A stretch of DNA of 64,000 nucleotides from Vibrio penaeicida (GCF_019977755.1 NZ_AP025144.1:310001-374000); one strand, 5' to 3'; numbered from the stretch's first letter, positions 25,741 to 34,136 are shown. Program-made: numbers and translations. The notes: generated by a model not told the origin, from the letters alone.

Positions 25741-26163
25741 TTACGCTCGGCGAATAACAAGCTTGGCTTTTTCACCACCAAGGTGAGCCATAAAGTAATC
25801 GAAGGCTGTGCCTGAATGGATAACGGCCCACTCATCATCCACTACACCAAAGTCCATGCCTGGTGCAATACAGCCTTCAAGCTGTGCTGCTCGGTTTGCT
25901 TTGTGGATAAGAATATGTGTTCGTTGAGAAGGGCCGAATCGAGTCACACCAAGGGTTGGAGCCTCTAGTGCGTAGCATTTGCCAAACTTCGGGCTGTCGT
26001 GTGGCAGCAGGTCATAGGTGCCTTCTGGAATACATGAAATGCCAGCTTGGTTATTTTTCCAAGGACGTTCAATGGTCTTGAGAATAGCGTTTCCATTCTC
26101 ATCGCACAGATAAGAAAAAACACCATGAGGAAAATAATTGCGATGGAGAGTGAGGGTTTTCAT
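25741..26163 (-). CDS. DUF5675 family protein, probable lysis-related enzyme
   Basis: A 140-residue protein with the DUF5675 pattern: FSYLCDENGNAILKTIERPWKNN, ISCIPEGTYDL, HILIHKANRAAQLEGCIAPG. Many Mu- and P2-like prophages have it at the place where a lysozyme is expected. The conserved IHKAN and C at about 97-112 could be an active site, similar in plan to an L,D-transpeptidase-like fold, but this is not known. It is the first gene of the late operon. No other endolysin is seen. Confidence 0.7.
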   Translation of the reverse strand: MKTLTLHRNYFPHGVFSYLCDENGNAILKTIERPWKNNQAGISCIPEGTYDLLPHDSPKFGKCYALEAPTLGVTRFGPSQRTHILIHKANRAAQLEGCIAPGMDFGVVDDEWAVIHSGTAFDYFMAHLGGEKAKLVIRRA

Positions 26164-26164
26164 A

Positions 26165-26220
26165 GCACAACCAGTTTAGTAATGGGGTTACGTTTAACTG
26201 ATTGTGCTTTCTATTTTATA
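26165..26220 (-). promoter_or_regulatory. Putative late promoter and leader hairpin before the lysis genes
   Basis: On the minus strand TATAAAAT (26220-26213) could be the -10 of a late promoter, with no clear -35, as expected of a Mor/C-activated promoter. The leader then has GCACAATCAGTT and AACTGGTTGTGC (26165-26207), a 12-bp stem with one wobble mismatch that ends two bases before the ATG. Confidence 0.4.
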
Positions 26221-26247
26221 GCCTGTGGAAGTAACGCGGATTGTTGA

Positions 26248-26712
26248 TTATTTCAATGTGCAGTTAACAATCATCCCCTGTTTAACTGGTGTAATTTCCG
26301 TTTCAAAATTATAGCCCCAAACTAAAGTTGATGCTTTGTGACTAGGCGATTTTAACGCGTCATTAATACTATTAAGCATGCTCTTTGGCAAGCTTGTATG
26401 GTGCGCCATATCAATCGCTTCCAATGACGTATTCACACAATGTATTCCGGCTAATGTGAATGCAACCACTAACTCATTGTCGTTGCTACTACTGACCGGA
26501 ATCATAGATGAAACACTGGATTGACTAACAAACAATATCCCAGTTTCTAAATTTTGCTTTTTTGTATCTTCGAGATCTTCCCACTTATCGGCATTGCTAT
26601 AACCAGCAACATCTAAGCGATGGGTCATTTCATTAACTGGTGGTAAATCTTTTGCCAAAACGGGCAGACAGAACAATGATGATAGTAATAAAGTAATGGC
26701 TTTCATTTTCAA
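26248..26712 (-). CDS. Secreted hypothetical protein, candidate lysogenic-conversion gene
   Basis: The protein has 154 residues with a clear signal peptide (MKMKAITLLLSSLFCLPVLA, cut before KDLPP). The rest has two Cys (IHCVN and VNCTL) that could form a disulfide, consistent with a periplasmic place. It lies 4 bases after mor and before the late promoter region, so it could be made with the middle transcript. Mu has no such gene here. It may exclude other phages or alter the host envelope, but no family is recognised. Confidence 0.65.
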   Translation of the reverse strand: MKMKAITLLLSSLFCLPVLAKDLPPVNEMTHRLDVAGYSNADKWEDLEDTKKQNLETGILFVSQSSVSSMIPVSSSNDNELVVAFTLAGIHCVNTSLEAIDMAHHTSLPKSMLNSINDALKSPSHKASTLVWGYNFETEITPVKQGMIVNCTLK

Positions 26713-26716
26713 TTCC

Positions 26717-27115
26717 TTAAAACAAATCCGGTTGACGGCTCTTAACTTCTATTTTGCGCATTTTAGCCACTACGCGATAGATATGCTGCATACTTTTGTC
26801 GTATTTACGCGACAGCTCTTCAACATTCGCACCATTGAACTCGCGCCAGATAGACAGGTTCATGATTTCAGATTCAAGCTGCCTGCCGCGTGGAAGGTAA
26901 AGCTGAACACCACCAAACTCTTTGCAAATACGGTGCAGTAAAACCACCGCAAGTTTTGGATCGGTTTCGTTCTTAACGAGTTCATCTTTAAATATGCAGT
27001 AGATTTGGCGCATGGCTTCTGGCCATCGTTGGTGCTCTTCATCGTCTGCTAATTTTTCAACTTCTTCTAGGCTTACATTCTTGTAGCCAAACAAATCTTG
27101 GTTATCGATGCTCAT
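26717..27115 (-). CDS. mor: Mor/C-family transcription activator
   Basis: A 132-residue member of the Mor family, which turns on middle/late transcription of Mu-like phages by binding upstream of promoters lacking a -35. The start at 27115 (MSIDNQDLFG) is chosen for GGGAGG 8 bases before it. Seen: a dimerisation part (AMRQIYCIFKDELVKNETDP, HRICKEFGGVQLYLPRG) and a helix-turn-helix at about 97-120 (EEFNGANVEELSRKYDKS-like, QHIYRVVAKM). No second C-like gene is present, so it may serve both stages. Confidence 0.9.
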   Translation of the reverse strand: MSIDNQDLFGYKNVSLEEVEKLADDEEHQRWPEAMRQIYCIFKDELVKNETDPKLAVVLLHRICKEFGGVQLYLPRGRQLESEIMNLSIWREFNGANVEELSRKYDKSMQHIYRVVAKMRKIEVKSRQPDLF

Positions 27116-27160
27116 CACTGCCTCCCATCCACATGGCATACCTTCACATAATATGAATAT

Positions 27161-27186
27161 AAAAACACCCCGCTTGGCGAGGTGTT
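27161..27186 (-). terminator. Early-operon terminator between gemA and mor
   Basis: On the minus strand AACACCTCGC-CAA-GCGGGGTGTT pairs (one T-G wobble), followed by TTTATATT. It stands 35 bases after the gemA stop. Confidence 0.75.
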
Positions 27187-27220
27187 TGTAGTATATGGCA
27201 GTGTTTACTGGTGGGACACG

Positions 27221-27739
27221 TTAACCAGTTTTGTAGTAGTTACTCGCATAATGTTCAGCTAATAGTTCGTAACCAGCTGGGCCTGTGCAATCGTTGTTCG
27301 ATGGAATGCGACCACCACTTTTAGTGATCACCTCGGCCATTAATCGATAGTGCCATTTCTTTAAAGCTTCCAACACTTCAGCCGCTTGAGCTGACTTAAG
27401 CCAAACCGCCTTTTCAATGCCACGTCCATTTGATGCAGTAGTCATGCGCTTAACATAAGCATCAATGGCAACGTCGTTCGCATTACGAATAAACCCTTGC
27501 TTGTGCATGGTGCGCCAAATCGCACGAATCTTTGCCACTTCTGGCGCTCTTTCTTGTGGCTTGCGCTTTGGTTTAAAGCCTAGCGCCTTCATTCTGTCTA
27601 ACACTTTGGTTAGTTGAATGTCGTTCAAGCCTTTGGCACTTCGCTTGCCTGTGCATTGCTCAAGAACGTCACGATAAGAATCATCTTCCATGGCAAGATC
27701 ACGTTTAGCGATTTGGACAAGTTTGAGTAAGTTAGACAT
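27221..27739 (-). CDS. gemA: GemA-like early protein (Mu gp16, DUF1018)
   Basis: A 172-residue protein of the GemA/DUF1018 family. Typical LVQIAKRDLAMEDDSYRDVLEQ and CTGKRSAKGLNDIQLTKVLDRMKALGF. In Mu, GemA alters host gene expression and DNA supercoiling. Last gene before the early terminator. Confidence 0.9.
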   Translation of the reverse strand: MSNLLKLVQIAKRDLAMEDDSYRDVLEQCTGKRSAKGLNDIQLTKVLDRMKALGFKPKRKPQERAPEVAKIRAIWRTMHKQGFIRNANDVAIDAYVKRMTTASNGRGIEKAVWLKSAQAAEVLEALKKWHYRLMAEVITKSGGRIPSNNDCTGPAGYELLAEHYASNYYKTG

Positions 27740-27745
27740 TTTGAC

Positions 27746-28090
27746 TTACCCCTGTTTTTTAGCTTCGTTGATTGCACATGTTCGACCAGCTCTCCAATAC
27801 CGCATAGCCATTCGTCTTTTGTTTGATGGTAATTTTGCCATCACATTCTTTACCATCTTCGTGGTCAGTGGATGATTAAATGACTCGTATCCATCCACCT
27901 CATATTCATCTGCCTGATACTTAACCCATGACTTAGGGTTACAAGCAGGGCAAGGCATGTCACCGCCATTGTCTAAATAAGAATCTCCATTATCGTCTCG
28001 ACCACCACTATCTAGATCCCATAGGTATCCATCAATGCAAGTTGAATCTAGATAATGAGCCCCAAAATCATAGCCTTGATAATCACACAT
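27746..28090 (-). CDS. Hypothetical early protein with CPAC motif
   Basis: A 114-residue protein, N-terminal half very acidic (YLWDLDSGGRDDNGDSYLDNGGD) followed by MPCPACNP, a single Cys-x-x-Cys pair, and a basic C-terminal half (KLPSNKRRMAMRYWRAGR). GGAGGAAAT precedes the ATG. It could bind one metal as a dimer. I do not recognise the family. Six bases before gemA. Confidence 0.6.
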   Translation of the reverse strand: MCDYQGYDFGAHYLDSTCIDGYLWDLDSGGRDDNGDSYLDNGGDMPCPACNPKSWVKYQADEYEVDGYESFNHPLTTKMVKNVMAKLPSNKRRMAMRYWRAGRTCAINEAKKQG

Positions 28091-28111
28091 ATTTCCTCCT
28101 AAGCTAGTAAG

Positions 28112-28348
28112 TTAGACATTTACGACCTCAACCAAATTAATACCTTCGCGTTCTTGAATAGAGCACTCAGCCATATTAACACCAACCCATAAACACATTA
28201 CTTGCTCTGGTGTTAACTCAGGGAAGCGTGCAAGGACGAGGCGGCATGGTTCATTTGCGGAATAATGGCTACTGTAAAGGTCCTGCATTAACCTTGCAGC
28301 TAAAACTACATCATGACTTCTGTTTAAATCTGGTAATGAAAACTTCAT
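28112..28348 (-). CDS. Hypothetical early protein, 78 residues
   Basis: The ATG at 28348 follows AGGAGA; an open frame goes further upstream but without a start signal. The protein (MKFSLPDLNRSHDVVLAARLMQ...) is helical, ending NLVEVVNV. Family not recognised. It is 8 bases after the zinc-finger gene. Confidence 0.55.
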   Translation of the reverse strand: MKFSLPDLNRSHDVVLAARLMQDLYSSHYSANEPCRLVLARFPELTPEQVMCLWVGVNMAECSIQEREGINLVEVVNV

Positions 28349-28356
28349 TTTCTCTC

Positions 28357-28593
28357 CTAAGCCGCTTTGCGCTTGGCGTTCTTGAATTCCAACTGACAAG
28401 CTTTGCACCAACTCTGCAACCCATCGGGGTTTCTTCTGCATGGCGACCAGAACAAGGTGTCTTGCGGCCAATACTCTTGGCAGTGCGGGCACCATTTCTG
28501 CAAGCCTAGTTCAGCATCGAGTATGGCTTTACCATTCGCTAAGCGGCGTTGTAATAAACCTGCTTTCATTAGTGGCGTGTATTCACCAAACAT
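28357..28593 (-). CDS. Small four-Cys zinc-finger early protein
   Basis: A 78-residue protein with CPHC (35-38) and, 25 residues later, CKAC (63-66) in the frame WCPHCQEYWPQDTLFW ... LQSWCKACQLEF. This is the recurrent zinc knuckle seen before HNH nuclease domains in phage proteins (...C-x-x-C-x-x-x-R-P...Y...R.SxC..C). The HNH part itself is missing, so nuclease activity is unlikely; DNA or RNA binding is possible. Confidence 0.65.
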   Translation of the reverse strand: MFGEYTPLMKAGLLQRRLANGKAILDAELGLQKWCPHCQEYWPQDTLFWSPCRRNPDGLQSWCKACQLEFKNAKRKAA

Positions 28594-28690
28594 AATAAAA
28601 ACCTCCTATAGCTTTGTGTTGTACTGGCTGCTCATCAGTGCCTAACAACCACGCTAGGCAGACAAGCAAGGCGAACCTTGCTTGTTTCGC

Positions 28691-29143
28691 TTATGCCTTA
28701 AGGCACATGCCTTCGGTAAGCTCCAACCCTTCGAGCTTTTTAAACTGACGACACAGCACAGAAGCTTTTGAGAAGTGAGGAACGTAAAAAATCCACTTAT
28801 CATGCAAATCTTGACATTCCTTTTTAACTCTGCGCTTTCCATATATTTTGGTTAGTGCCGCTTTTTCTTTTGTGCTGTATATGGATTTGGTTTTTTGGCA
28901 CCAAACATCAGCCAATATTTTAGGGGCTTTGTCGCTAATACCGTTTTTACCTGCACTAAAGCTTGCCCACTCGCCTTTGATGAACCCATCAATGTAAACT
29001 TGTAAACACGTTTTCGATTCAGACTCACGAACACGCGTTACCTTCACTTCGTGCCCTTTGTAACTAAAAGCAATATCAACCCAACCGCCGGCCATTTCCG
29101 CCTCAATCTTTTCCCACATCTCTTTTGTAATTGGTTTACTCAT
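28691..29143 (-). CDS. Hypothetical early protein, 150 residues, basic
   Basis: Starts MSKPITKEMWEKIEAEMAGG after AAGGAAT. The middle is beta rich (GHEVKVTRVRES, CLQVYIDGFIKGEW), the rest contains many Lys and three Cys (WCQKTK, KKECQD, VLCRQFKK). It resembles unnamed proteins often found in early regions of Mu-like vibrio and enterobacterial phages, but I recognise no function. The 90-base gap before it has no other gene. Confidence 0.6.
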   Translation of the reverse strand: MSKPITKEMWEKIEAEMAGGWVDIAFSYKGHEVKVTRVRESESKTCLQVYIDGFIKGEWASFSAGKNGISDKAPKILADVWCQKTKSIYSTKEKAALTKIYGKRRVKKECQDLHDKWIFYVPHFSKASVLCRQFKKLEGLELTEGMCLKA

Positions 29144-29234
29144 TCTTCATATTCCTTCTCATTGCTTGATATAGATTTAATTCGCTTCGATTTGAGAGCA
29201 GCGGCGAAACTTCATGATGTATTTGATTAACTGG

Positions 29235-29483
29235 TTAGGCCGCTTCGCTTTCGTCTTTTCCATTGAGTTCATCCATCATGTCTTCGTACTCTTCACGAAC
29301 GTTCGAACTTGACTGATTTAAAATGAACTTCAGTGCTGCGATATAGCCTTCTTCAAACGTGCTATCTGGAAATGCAGTGCCGTCGTTTTCAATTAAGGCT
29401 TCCGCCATTTCAATTTCTAGGTCAATCGCGCTGCGAGTGTGCGCGGTAGTAAAAGAACGTTGCAGTGGGTTAGTGGTATCCAT
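29235..29483 (-). CDS. Hypothetical acidic early protein
   Basis: An 82-residue protein beginning MDTTNPLQRSFTTAHTRSAIDLE. I choose the ATG at 29483 since GGAGG lies before it, not the longer 29510 start. Overlaps the gene upstream by 14 bases. Strongly acidic (pI low: EEYEDMMDELNGKDESEAA end) and perhaps a DNA mimic or inhibitor, but this is speculation. Confidence 0.6.
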   Translation of the reverse strand: MDTTNPLQRSFTTAHTRSAIDLEIEMAEALIENDGTAFPDSTFEEGYIAALKFILNQSSSNVREEYEDMMDELNGKDESEAA

Positions 29484-29751
29484 GTTGATATCCTCCATGT
29501 CGTTTTTCATAAACCGTCACAATGTTGTTGTCTCGAATTAGGAAGTAGGCGCAGTCACTTTCTAAAATTCGCTTTGGCTGCCAACCTGATTCGCACTTCA
29601 TTATTCTTCGTAGCCTGTTCTTGGTTGGGCGCTTAGCTTCCGATAACGCTACGACAAGTTGCGGCAGGCTGCGCCCCGTACGTTGTCGCCATCGCTCAAC
29701 AGCATGGCGACTTACGCTTATCTCTCCATATCGTGTGATGACCAGTAACAT
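29470..29751 (-). CDS. Hypothetical early protein with RHAVERW motif
   Basis: A 93-residue protein; the ATG at 29751 follows GAGGTG, whereas the longer frame overlaps the preceding gene by over 100 bases. Contains ISVSRHAVERWRQRTGRS, LRRIMKCESGW and FLIRDNNIVTVYEKR. The middle helix and the C-terminal beta strand pair (CAYFLIRDNNIVTVYE) are like small toxins of the RelE/mRNase fold, a loose similarity only. No antitoxin-like partner is obvious. Confidence 0.55.
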   Translation of the reverse strand: MLLVITRYGEISVSRHAVERWRQRTGRSLPQLVVALSEAKRPTKNRLRRIMKCESGWQPKRILESDCAYFLIRDNNIVTVYEKRHGGYQHGYH

Positions 29752-29761
29752 GCACACCTCG

Positions 29762-30379
29762 CTATAGCTTGGCGATATCAAGGGCGATTTGTTTGTACTG
29801 ACCATCACCTTGGCGTTCATAAATACGTAGGTAAGGCGTTTTACCGATAACCTTGATTGAGTCTGCAATGGCGTCCATCGCTTCTAACCAATCAGGGTCG
29901 GTAATGTTTAACTGGCGAAGGCTAAGCACTTGGTTAACATCGATGTGACCTTGCTTGTTTACTCGGAAAGACAAATCAACCAAGGCTTTAATTTCATCGC
30001 TTGAATTTTCATTCCAACGGTTAATGCATTCGTCAATTTTTGCTTTAGCCGCTTGGATGCGTTCATCGAACACGCGGTGCTCTCCAATTGAGCGTTGCAC
30101 CTTGTATTTGCCATCAAACGAAAGCAGCGTAACGTTGCCTTTGGTGCCGCCGTATTTCACATCAAATTCAGCAGAGCTTAGGTCTACAAAATCCGCGACG
30201 TTCTGCATGGCTTCTTTCTTAAACAGCGCAAGGGTTTCTTGTGTCGCAATCGCTTTTTGTACGATGTCAGCAACAACATCATCACGCAGTAAATCAACGT
30301 CTTTGATTTGGCTTACTGGTACTTGGTGACCTTGGCCGTTAAAGCGGAAACCGTCTTGTGGTTGGGTTTGATTAGTCAT
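29762..30379 (-). CDS. DUF3164 family early protein
   Basis: A 205-residue protein of the DUF3164 family common in early regions of Mu-like phages. Seen: DGFRFNGQGHQVPVSQIKDVDLLRD, VADFVDLSSAEFDVKYGGTKGNVTLLSFDG and RSIGEHRVFDERIQAAKAKIDECINRW. The start is the ATG at 30379; a GTG at 30391 is possible. In Mu the position overlaps that of gam/kil; its role is unknown, perhaps nuclease control. Confidence 0.85.
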   Translation of the reverse strand: MTNQTQPQDGFRFNGQGHQVPVSQIKDVDLLRDDVVADIVQKAIATQETLALFKKEAMQNVADFVDLSSAEFDVKYGGTKGNVTLLSFDGKYKVQRSIGEHRVFDERIQAAKAKIDECINRWNENSSDEIKALVDLSFRVNKQGHIDVNQVLSLRQLNITDPDWLEAMDAIADSIKVIGKTPYLRIYERQGDGQYKQIALDIAKL

Positions 30380-30394
30380 TGTTTTTCTCACTTA

Positions 30395-30721
30395 TTAAAA
30401 ATTCTTAGGCTGCACCGCAATAAGCTCTGGTGCGTATGGGTTTAAGTACTGGGTAATTTGCTCTGCGTTAATGTTGTCGGTCTCACTTTCCACCCATCGA
30501 ATCAAGCAGCCACTCAGCTTTGCGATGCGTGAAACTTGAAGCCTCTTGCAAGCCAGCTCACGCACTTCATTTGATTTACTAACAAGCCATACAGGTGGAA
30601 ACTCGATGGTAATAACAGGGATGGCAATGCCAGTGCTTACATTCACGATCAAGCTTCCTGCCGTTTCTAATCGAGACAGGGCATTAGCCACAGCGCGACG
30701 CTTTTCATTTAGATGCATCAT
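30395..30721 (-). CDS. Hypothetical early protein, 108 residues
   Basis: Starts MMHLNEKRRAVANALSRLE after GGAG, with its first bases overlapping the stop of the 55-residue gene (translational coupling). A helix, then a beta part (SLIVNVSTGIAIPVITIEFPP) and a second helical part, ending in a short tail (ALIAVQPKNF-like). No family recognised. Confidence 0.6.
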   Translation of the reverse strand: MMHLNEKRRAVANALSRLETAGSLIVNVSTGIAIPVITIEFPPVWLVSKSNEVRELACKRLQVSRIAKLSGCLIRWVESETDNINAEQITQYLNPYAPELIAVQPKNF

Positions 30722-30885
30722 TGGTTAGCTCCTCGTTGATTTTCATAAAGACGACACGCTGAAATATGCGCATCCAATTGTTTGAGTTCTTCCTGTGAAA
30801 GCCCGCGCTCGCTTTCCGCTCTTAGCAGCACAATCACATTCTCGAACGCTGCTCTGTACTCTTGGTTAAGTGGTAACGATTCCAT
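30718..30885 (-). CDS. Small early protein, 55 residues
   Basis: ATG at 30885 after GAGGTG, eight bases after the B gene stop. The product starts MESLPLNQEYRAAFENVIVLL and is one or two helices (RGLSQEELKQLDAHI). Its stop codon overlaps the next start. Conserved spacing and coupling suggest a real gene. Confidence 0.6.
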   Translation of the reverse strand: MESLPLNQEYRAAFENVIVLLRAESERGLSQEELKQLDAHISACRLYENQRGANQ

Positions 30886-30893
30886 CGGGCACC

Positions 30894-31841
30894 TCAATCG
30901 TTGGTGTCTAATTCAGCAAACGCTTTGCGCAGCACTTGCTCACTAATGGTTTGACCTTTGGCAAACATCGCCGCCAGTTTGAGTGTTTTGCTTAGCAATC
31001 TAAGACCACCTGGGCGCTCACTGATTTGCAGCATTAACCCGCGTTCAGACTCGCCGTTTACGTTCCATGCATCAGCAATGGTACGAACGTCTGCTTGCTT
31101 GGTTTTGTGGATGCCACGCTTCTTCGCAATGCGAGAGAACAAGCGCGCAAAATCTTCATTACGGCGACCACCTGTAAGCTGCGTGTAAACCTTGTTATTA
31201 CCCACTAGCACCATGCCAACCCCCGTTTCTTCTTGCAGAATTCGCAGCTCTTCCAGTGTTGGGTAGTCAAGGTGATCCGCTTCATCAATCACCACCAAAC
31301 CTTCACTACCAATCAGGCGGTTTCGGATAACGCGAGACAGTGGGCCTTTACGGCGTGGCGCATCGTCCATGCCTAGTTCCATAGCCAGTTCATATAGGCA
31401 CTCAGTAAGGCTTGAACGGCTTGGGCTTGAAGTGATCATCCATACGTTGTTGTTGCTTCGTTTGTATTCGCGCAGCGCTTCTGATTTACCCACACCAGAC
31501 GCCCCAAAAATAACCACGATAGATTCGGTAACTTGGGCATACATCATGTCGTCGGTCAGCTGCTTAGCCGTTGGTGTCATCACAAAGCCAGGGTCTTTAC
31601 TTGGCGTGGCATTACGCTGTTCTCTCATACGTAACCACTGGTTCAGTTTTTCAATCATCTTGGTTGGGTCGGCTTTGTATGAACCGTTCAAGATTTGGCT
31701 TAGCGTGGCAGGTGATACGCTGATCTCTTTTGCAATCTGAGACGCTGAAACAGCCTTCGATTCTGTTAATGCACGAATGCGCATTAATATGTCGGTTTGC
31801 TTCGCTTCTGCATTGCCTAGTTCAACTACGTTTGTACTCAT
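30894..31841 (-). CDS. Transposition protein B, AAA+ target-DNA ATPase
   Basis: A 315-residue MuB homologue that binds target DNA in an ATP-dependent way and delivers it to the transposase. The ATG at 31841 has GGAG nine bases upstream. An N-terminal helix-turn-helix (SASQIAKEISVSPATLSQIL, about 33-52) precedes the AAA+ part with Walker A GASGVGKS (113-120) and Walker B LVVIDEADHL (182-191), then a sensor-1 VLVGN. The C-terminal domain resembles that of MuB. It gives target immunity and replicative transposition. Confidence 0.94.
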   Translation of the reverse strand: MSTNVVELGNAEAKQTDILMRIRALTESKAVSASQIAKEISVSPATLSQILNGSYKADPTKMIEKLNQWLRMREQRNATPSKDPGFVMTPTAKQLTDDMMYAQVTESIVVIFGASGVGKSEALREYKRSNNNVWMITSSPSRSSLTECLYELAMELGMDDAPRRKGPLSRVIRNRLIGSEGLVVIDEADHLDYPTLEELRILQEETGVGMVLVGNNKVYTQLTGGRRNEDFARLFSRIAKKRGIHKTKQADVRTIADAWNVNGESERGLMLQISERPGGLRLLSKTLKLAAMFAKGQTISEQVLRKAFAELDTND

Positions 31842-31875
31842 ATCAATCTCCATTTATGGAAGGTTTAAATAGGGT

Positions 31876-33867
31876 TTAAAGCTTGTTTTTGAATTTCTGT
31901 TCAAACAGGTTTGAAACGCTTTGGCTGAAGTTCTGTTCGTAGTCTTCGTCTTCATCTTCTAGCGCTATGGCCTTAGCCGCCGTGTTGCCAATCGATACGG
32001 GTCTGAATGGTTCAACCACTTTGCTTTCAGGTAGCACTTCTTCTTCAAGCGGCTTCATCATTGCAGCCACTTCCAGTGCATCCATTTCTGTTTGAGCTTG
32101 CGCAGCAATCTTGTTCGCTTTGGTAAATTGTGTGCGTTTGCGTTTGTGCTCTCTTGCCGCTTGCGTATCGCCAAATCCGGTCTTATCAAGACATTCAGCG
32201 GTACAAATTCGAACCCCATTCAAGGTGTAAACTTCGATAGATTCATGCAGCTTTAATGGGTCGAAACGTGCAACCAGTTTTTGGCCAACATGGTTCATCA
32301 TCGACTCGCTGTAATAGCGGTTCTTACGGCCTTTCAAACTGCCGCCAGCGTCCAGTGAAATGGTGCCGTGTTTAGACACTCTTACTGCCTCGGCTTGAAG
32401 CATCATCATTTGCAATTGGTCGGTAGTTGCTTTGCGTATTGCTGCCGTTTCATAGCTGGCATTGAACGCTTGGTTAAAGCTCATAAACCCTTTGCACACT
32501 TCGGTGTTTCGGTTCTCTTTCGCGTTGTACATTTCCACTCCTTTAGCAATGGCTTGTAGAAAGTCTTCCGCGTCGATCGCTTTGCTTCCGTAGTTATCTG
32601 GTTTTGCCATTGGGTTCGGGCCTGTATAAGCGCCACGACAAAGTGGATGTTTATCGATGTACTCTTCAAGGCCGCCCACACCAAACGCACGCTCAATCGG
32701 TTTCGCTTGGCCGTGACCTTTGCCTAATATCACGCTCGACCAGTGCAACTTGATATTCATCATTGGGATGATGCCAAGTGGATCGTCTGCTTTTACTTTG
32801 AAGCGGTAACGGTTAGGAACGCCGCCCGTCATCCATTTGTTTGCAGCTGCTCTGGTGTTATCCAAAGTCAGTTCTTTAGGCACACCGAACTTTTCACAAA
32901 CGTCCATTAATGAAAGGCGAATGCTGTCTGTGTTTTCACTAATATCGCAACGCCAACCAACAATTTTGCGGCTGTAGATGTCTTGCCAAAACCACGTTTT
33001 AGGACGAAGAATTTCACCGTTAAACCACTTCACAAACACGTTGTGTTGATAGCCATCTCCGTTGATCCATTCCAGAGCGTGAAGCCCTTCAACGGTACGT
33101 TCTTGCGGTGGGAACATTTGGTGCAGTGCGTGTTCACCTTCACGAAGCATGATGCGTTGTTGTACTGGCACTTCATGTTCAAGGCGGCGTCCTAAGCTTT
33201 TTAGGCTTGGAACTTTCCAACCCTTCGAAGGGGCTGTATCAATAAGGCGCTCATAACAAACCGACATAGCAGGTTGCTCTAGGCTCAAGTAGTCGGCTTT
33301 GAAAAACTCCCACGCTTCAGGTGTGATGTAGGCAAACTGATTCGGCTTTTGAGTTTGGGATGATTCAAAGTTTTTAGGCAGCAGAGCTGGAGCCCAATCA
33401 CATTCGTCTATCCCTTTCACCTTCGCGCAACTACGGCGCAAAGTAGAAAGTGCCACGCCATATTCTTCAGAGACCGATTGATAAGCGTCCATCAACTTGA
33501 TGCCGTTATTCTTAAGTGCAAAGACAGCTTGAACGGTGCGCAATGCTTGCTGTGCTTTCTCTTTGGCAGCGTTGTTGTTCTTACTCCAACGAGCCCAAAG
33601 CGCTTCACGGCAATACGACTGCTCGCTTTTCTTTTTCGGTAACTCAAGAACCTGATCGCCAATTTGAACTTTGCCTTGTTGCTTTAGTAATGCTGTTTGC
33701 GTTGGGACAGGTAATAAGCTGACGTGGTATTCAGTCGCCTTTGTCCCTTGTCTTTTTCTTTCTAACTCAGGATTAGACATAGCAAGCTTCTTCAATAGAT
33801 CTCTTGCTCTTCTACCTGTGGATGGAAAACCAACTACACCTGCTAGTTCACTTGCTATAAACCACAT
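31876..33867 (-). CDS. DDE transposase A (MuA family)
   Basis: The 663-residue MuA transposase, which makes the strand cuts and joins of phage integration and replication. The N-terminal domain (1-60: WFIASELAGVVGFPSTGRRARDLL ...) is the same winged fold as in the repressor. Catalytic residues read D271 (NGDGYQHN), D336 (LTLDNTRAAA) and E392 (KPIERAFG), almost identical in number to the D269, D336, E392 of Mu. A domain III tail (about 575-663) ends in a basic helix. The start follows GGAGG. No damage seen. Confidence 0.96.
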   Translation of the reverse strand: MWFIASELAGVVGFPSTGRRARDLLKKLAMSNPELERKRQGTKATEYHVSLLPVPTQTALLKQQGKVQIGDQVLELPKKKSEQSYCREALWARWSKNNNAAKEKAQQALRTVQAVFALKNNGIKLMDAYQSVSEEYGVALSTLRRSCAKVKGIDECDWAPALLPKNFESSQTQKPNQFAYITPEAWEFFKADYLSLEQPAMSVCYERLIDTAPSKGWKVPSLKSLGRRLEHEVPVQQRIMLREGEHALHQMFPPQERTVEGLHALEWINGDGYQHNVFVKWFNGEILRPKTWFWQDIYSRKIVGWRCDISENTDSIRLSLMDVCEKFGVPKELTLDNTRAAANKWMTGGVPNRYRFKVKADDPLGIIPMMNIKLHWSSVILGKGHGQAKPIERAFGVGGLEEYIDKHPLCRGAYTGPNPMAKPDNYGSKAIDAEDFLQAIAKGVEMYNAKENRNTEVCKGFMSFNQAFNASYETAAIRKATTDQLQMMMLQAEAVRVSKHGTISLDAGGSLKGRKNRYYSESMMNHVGQKLVARFDPLKLHESIEVYTLNGVRICTAECLDKTGFGDTQAAREHKRKRTQFTKANKIAAQAQTEMDALEVAAMMKPLEEEVLPESKVVEPFRPVSIGNTAAKAIALEDEDEDYEQNFSQSVSNLFEQKFKNKL

Positions 33868-33878
33868 AATGAAACCTC

Positions 33879-34136
33879 CTAGCTTGCAGCTCGAAGTGAG
33901 CGGTAACGGCTAGGCCAAAGTTGATCAGGTGTCATACCTATAGCTTCAGCAATAATTCTTTCGCCCTTTGGCCATGGTGAGCGAAGTGCATTAGCCAGCG
34001 TGTTTTCACCAAGGCCAGCTTCACGAGAAAGTTGACGAACAGAAAGCCCACGCTTTTTAAGAGCAGCAACAATGTCAGCTCTGTGCCAATCACTTCCTTC
34101 TTGAATGTTTTTTTGAGAGACTGTTTCGTTACTCAT
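33879..34136 (-). CDS. ner: Ner-like DNA-binding early regulator
   Basis: An 85-residue Ner/Nlp-family protein with a helix-turn-helix (ADIVAALKKRGLSVRQLSREAGLGENTLANAL) and the family end IAEAIGMTPDQLWPSRYR. In Mu, Ner shuts down early and repressor transcription soon after induction. It is the first leftward gene next to the operator region, 11 bases before A. Confidence 0.92.
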   Translation of the reverse strand: MSNETVSQKNIQEGSDWHRADIVAALKKRGLSVRQLSREAGLGENTLANALRSPWPKGERIIAEAIGMTPDQLWPSRYRSLRAAS

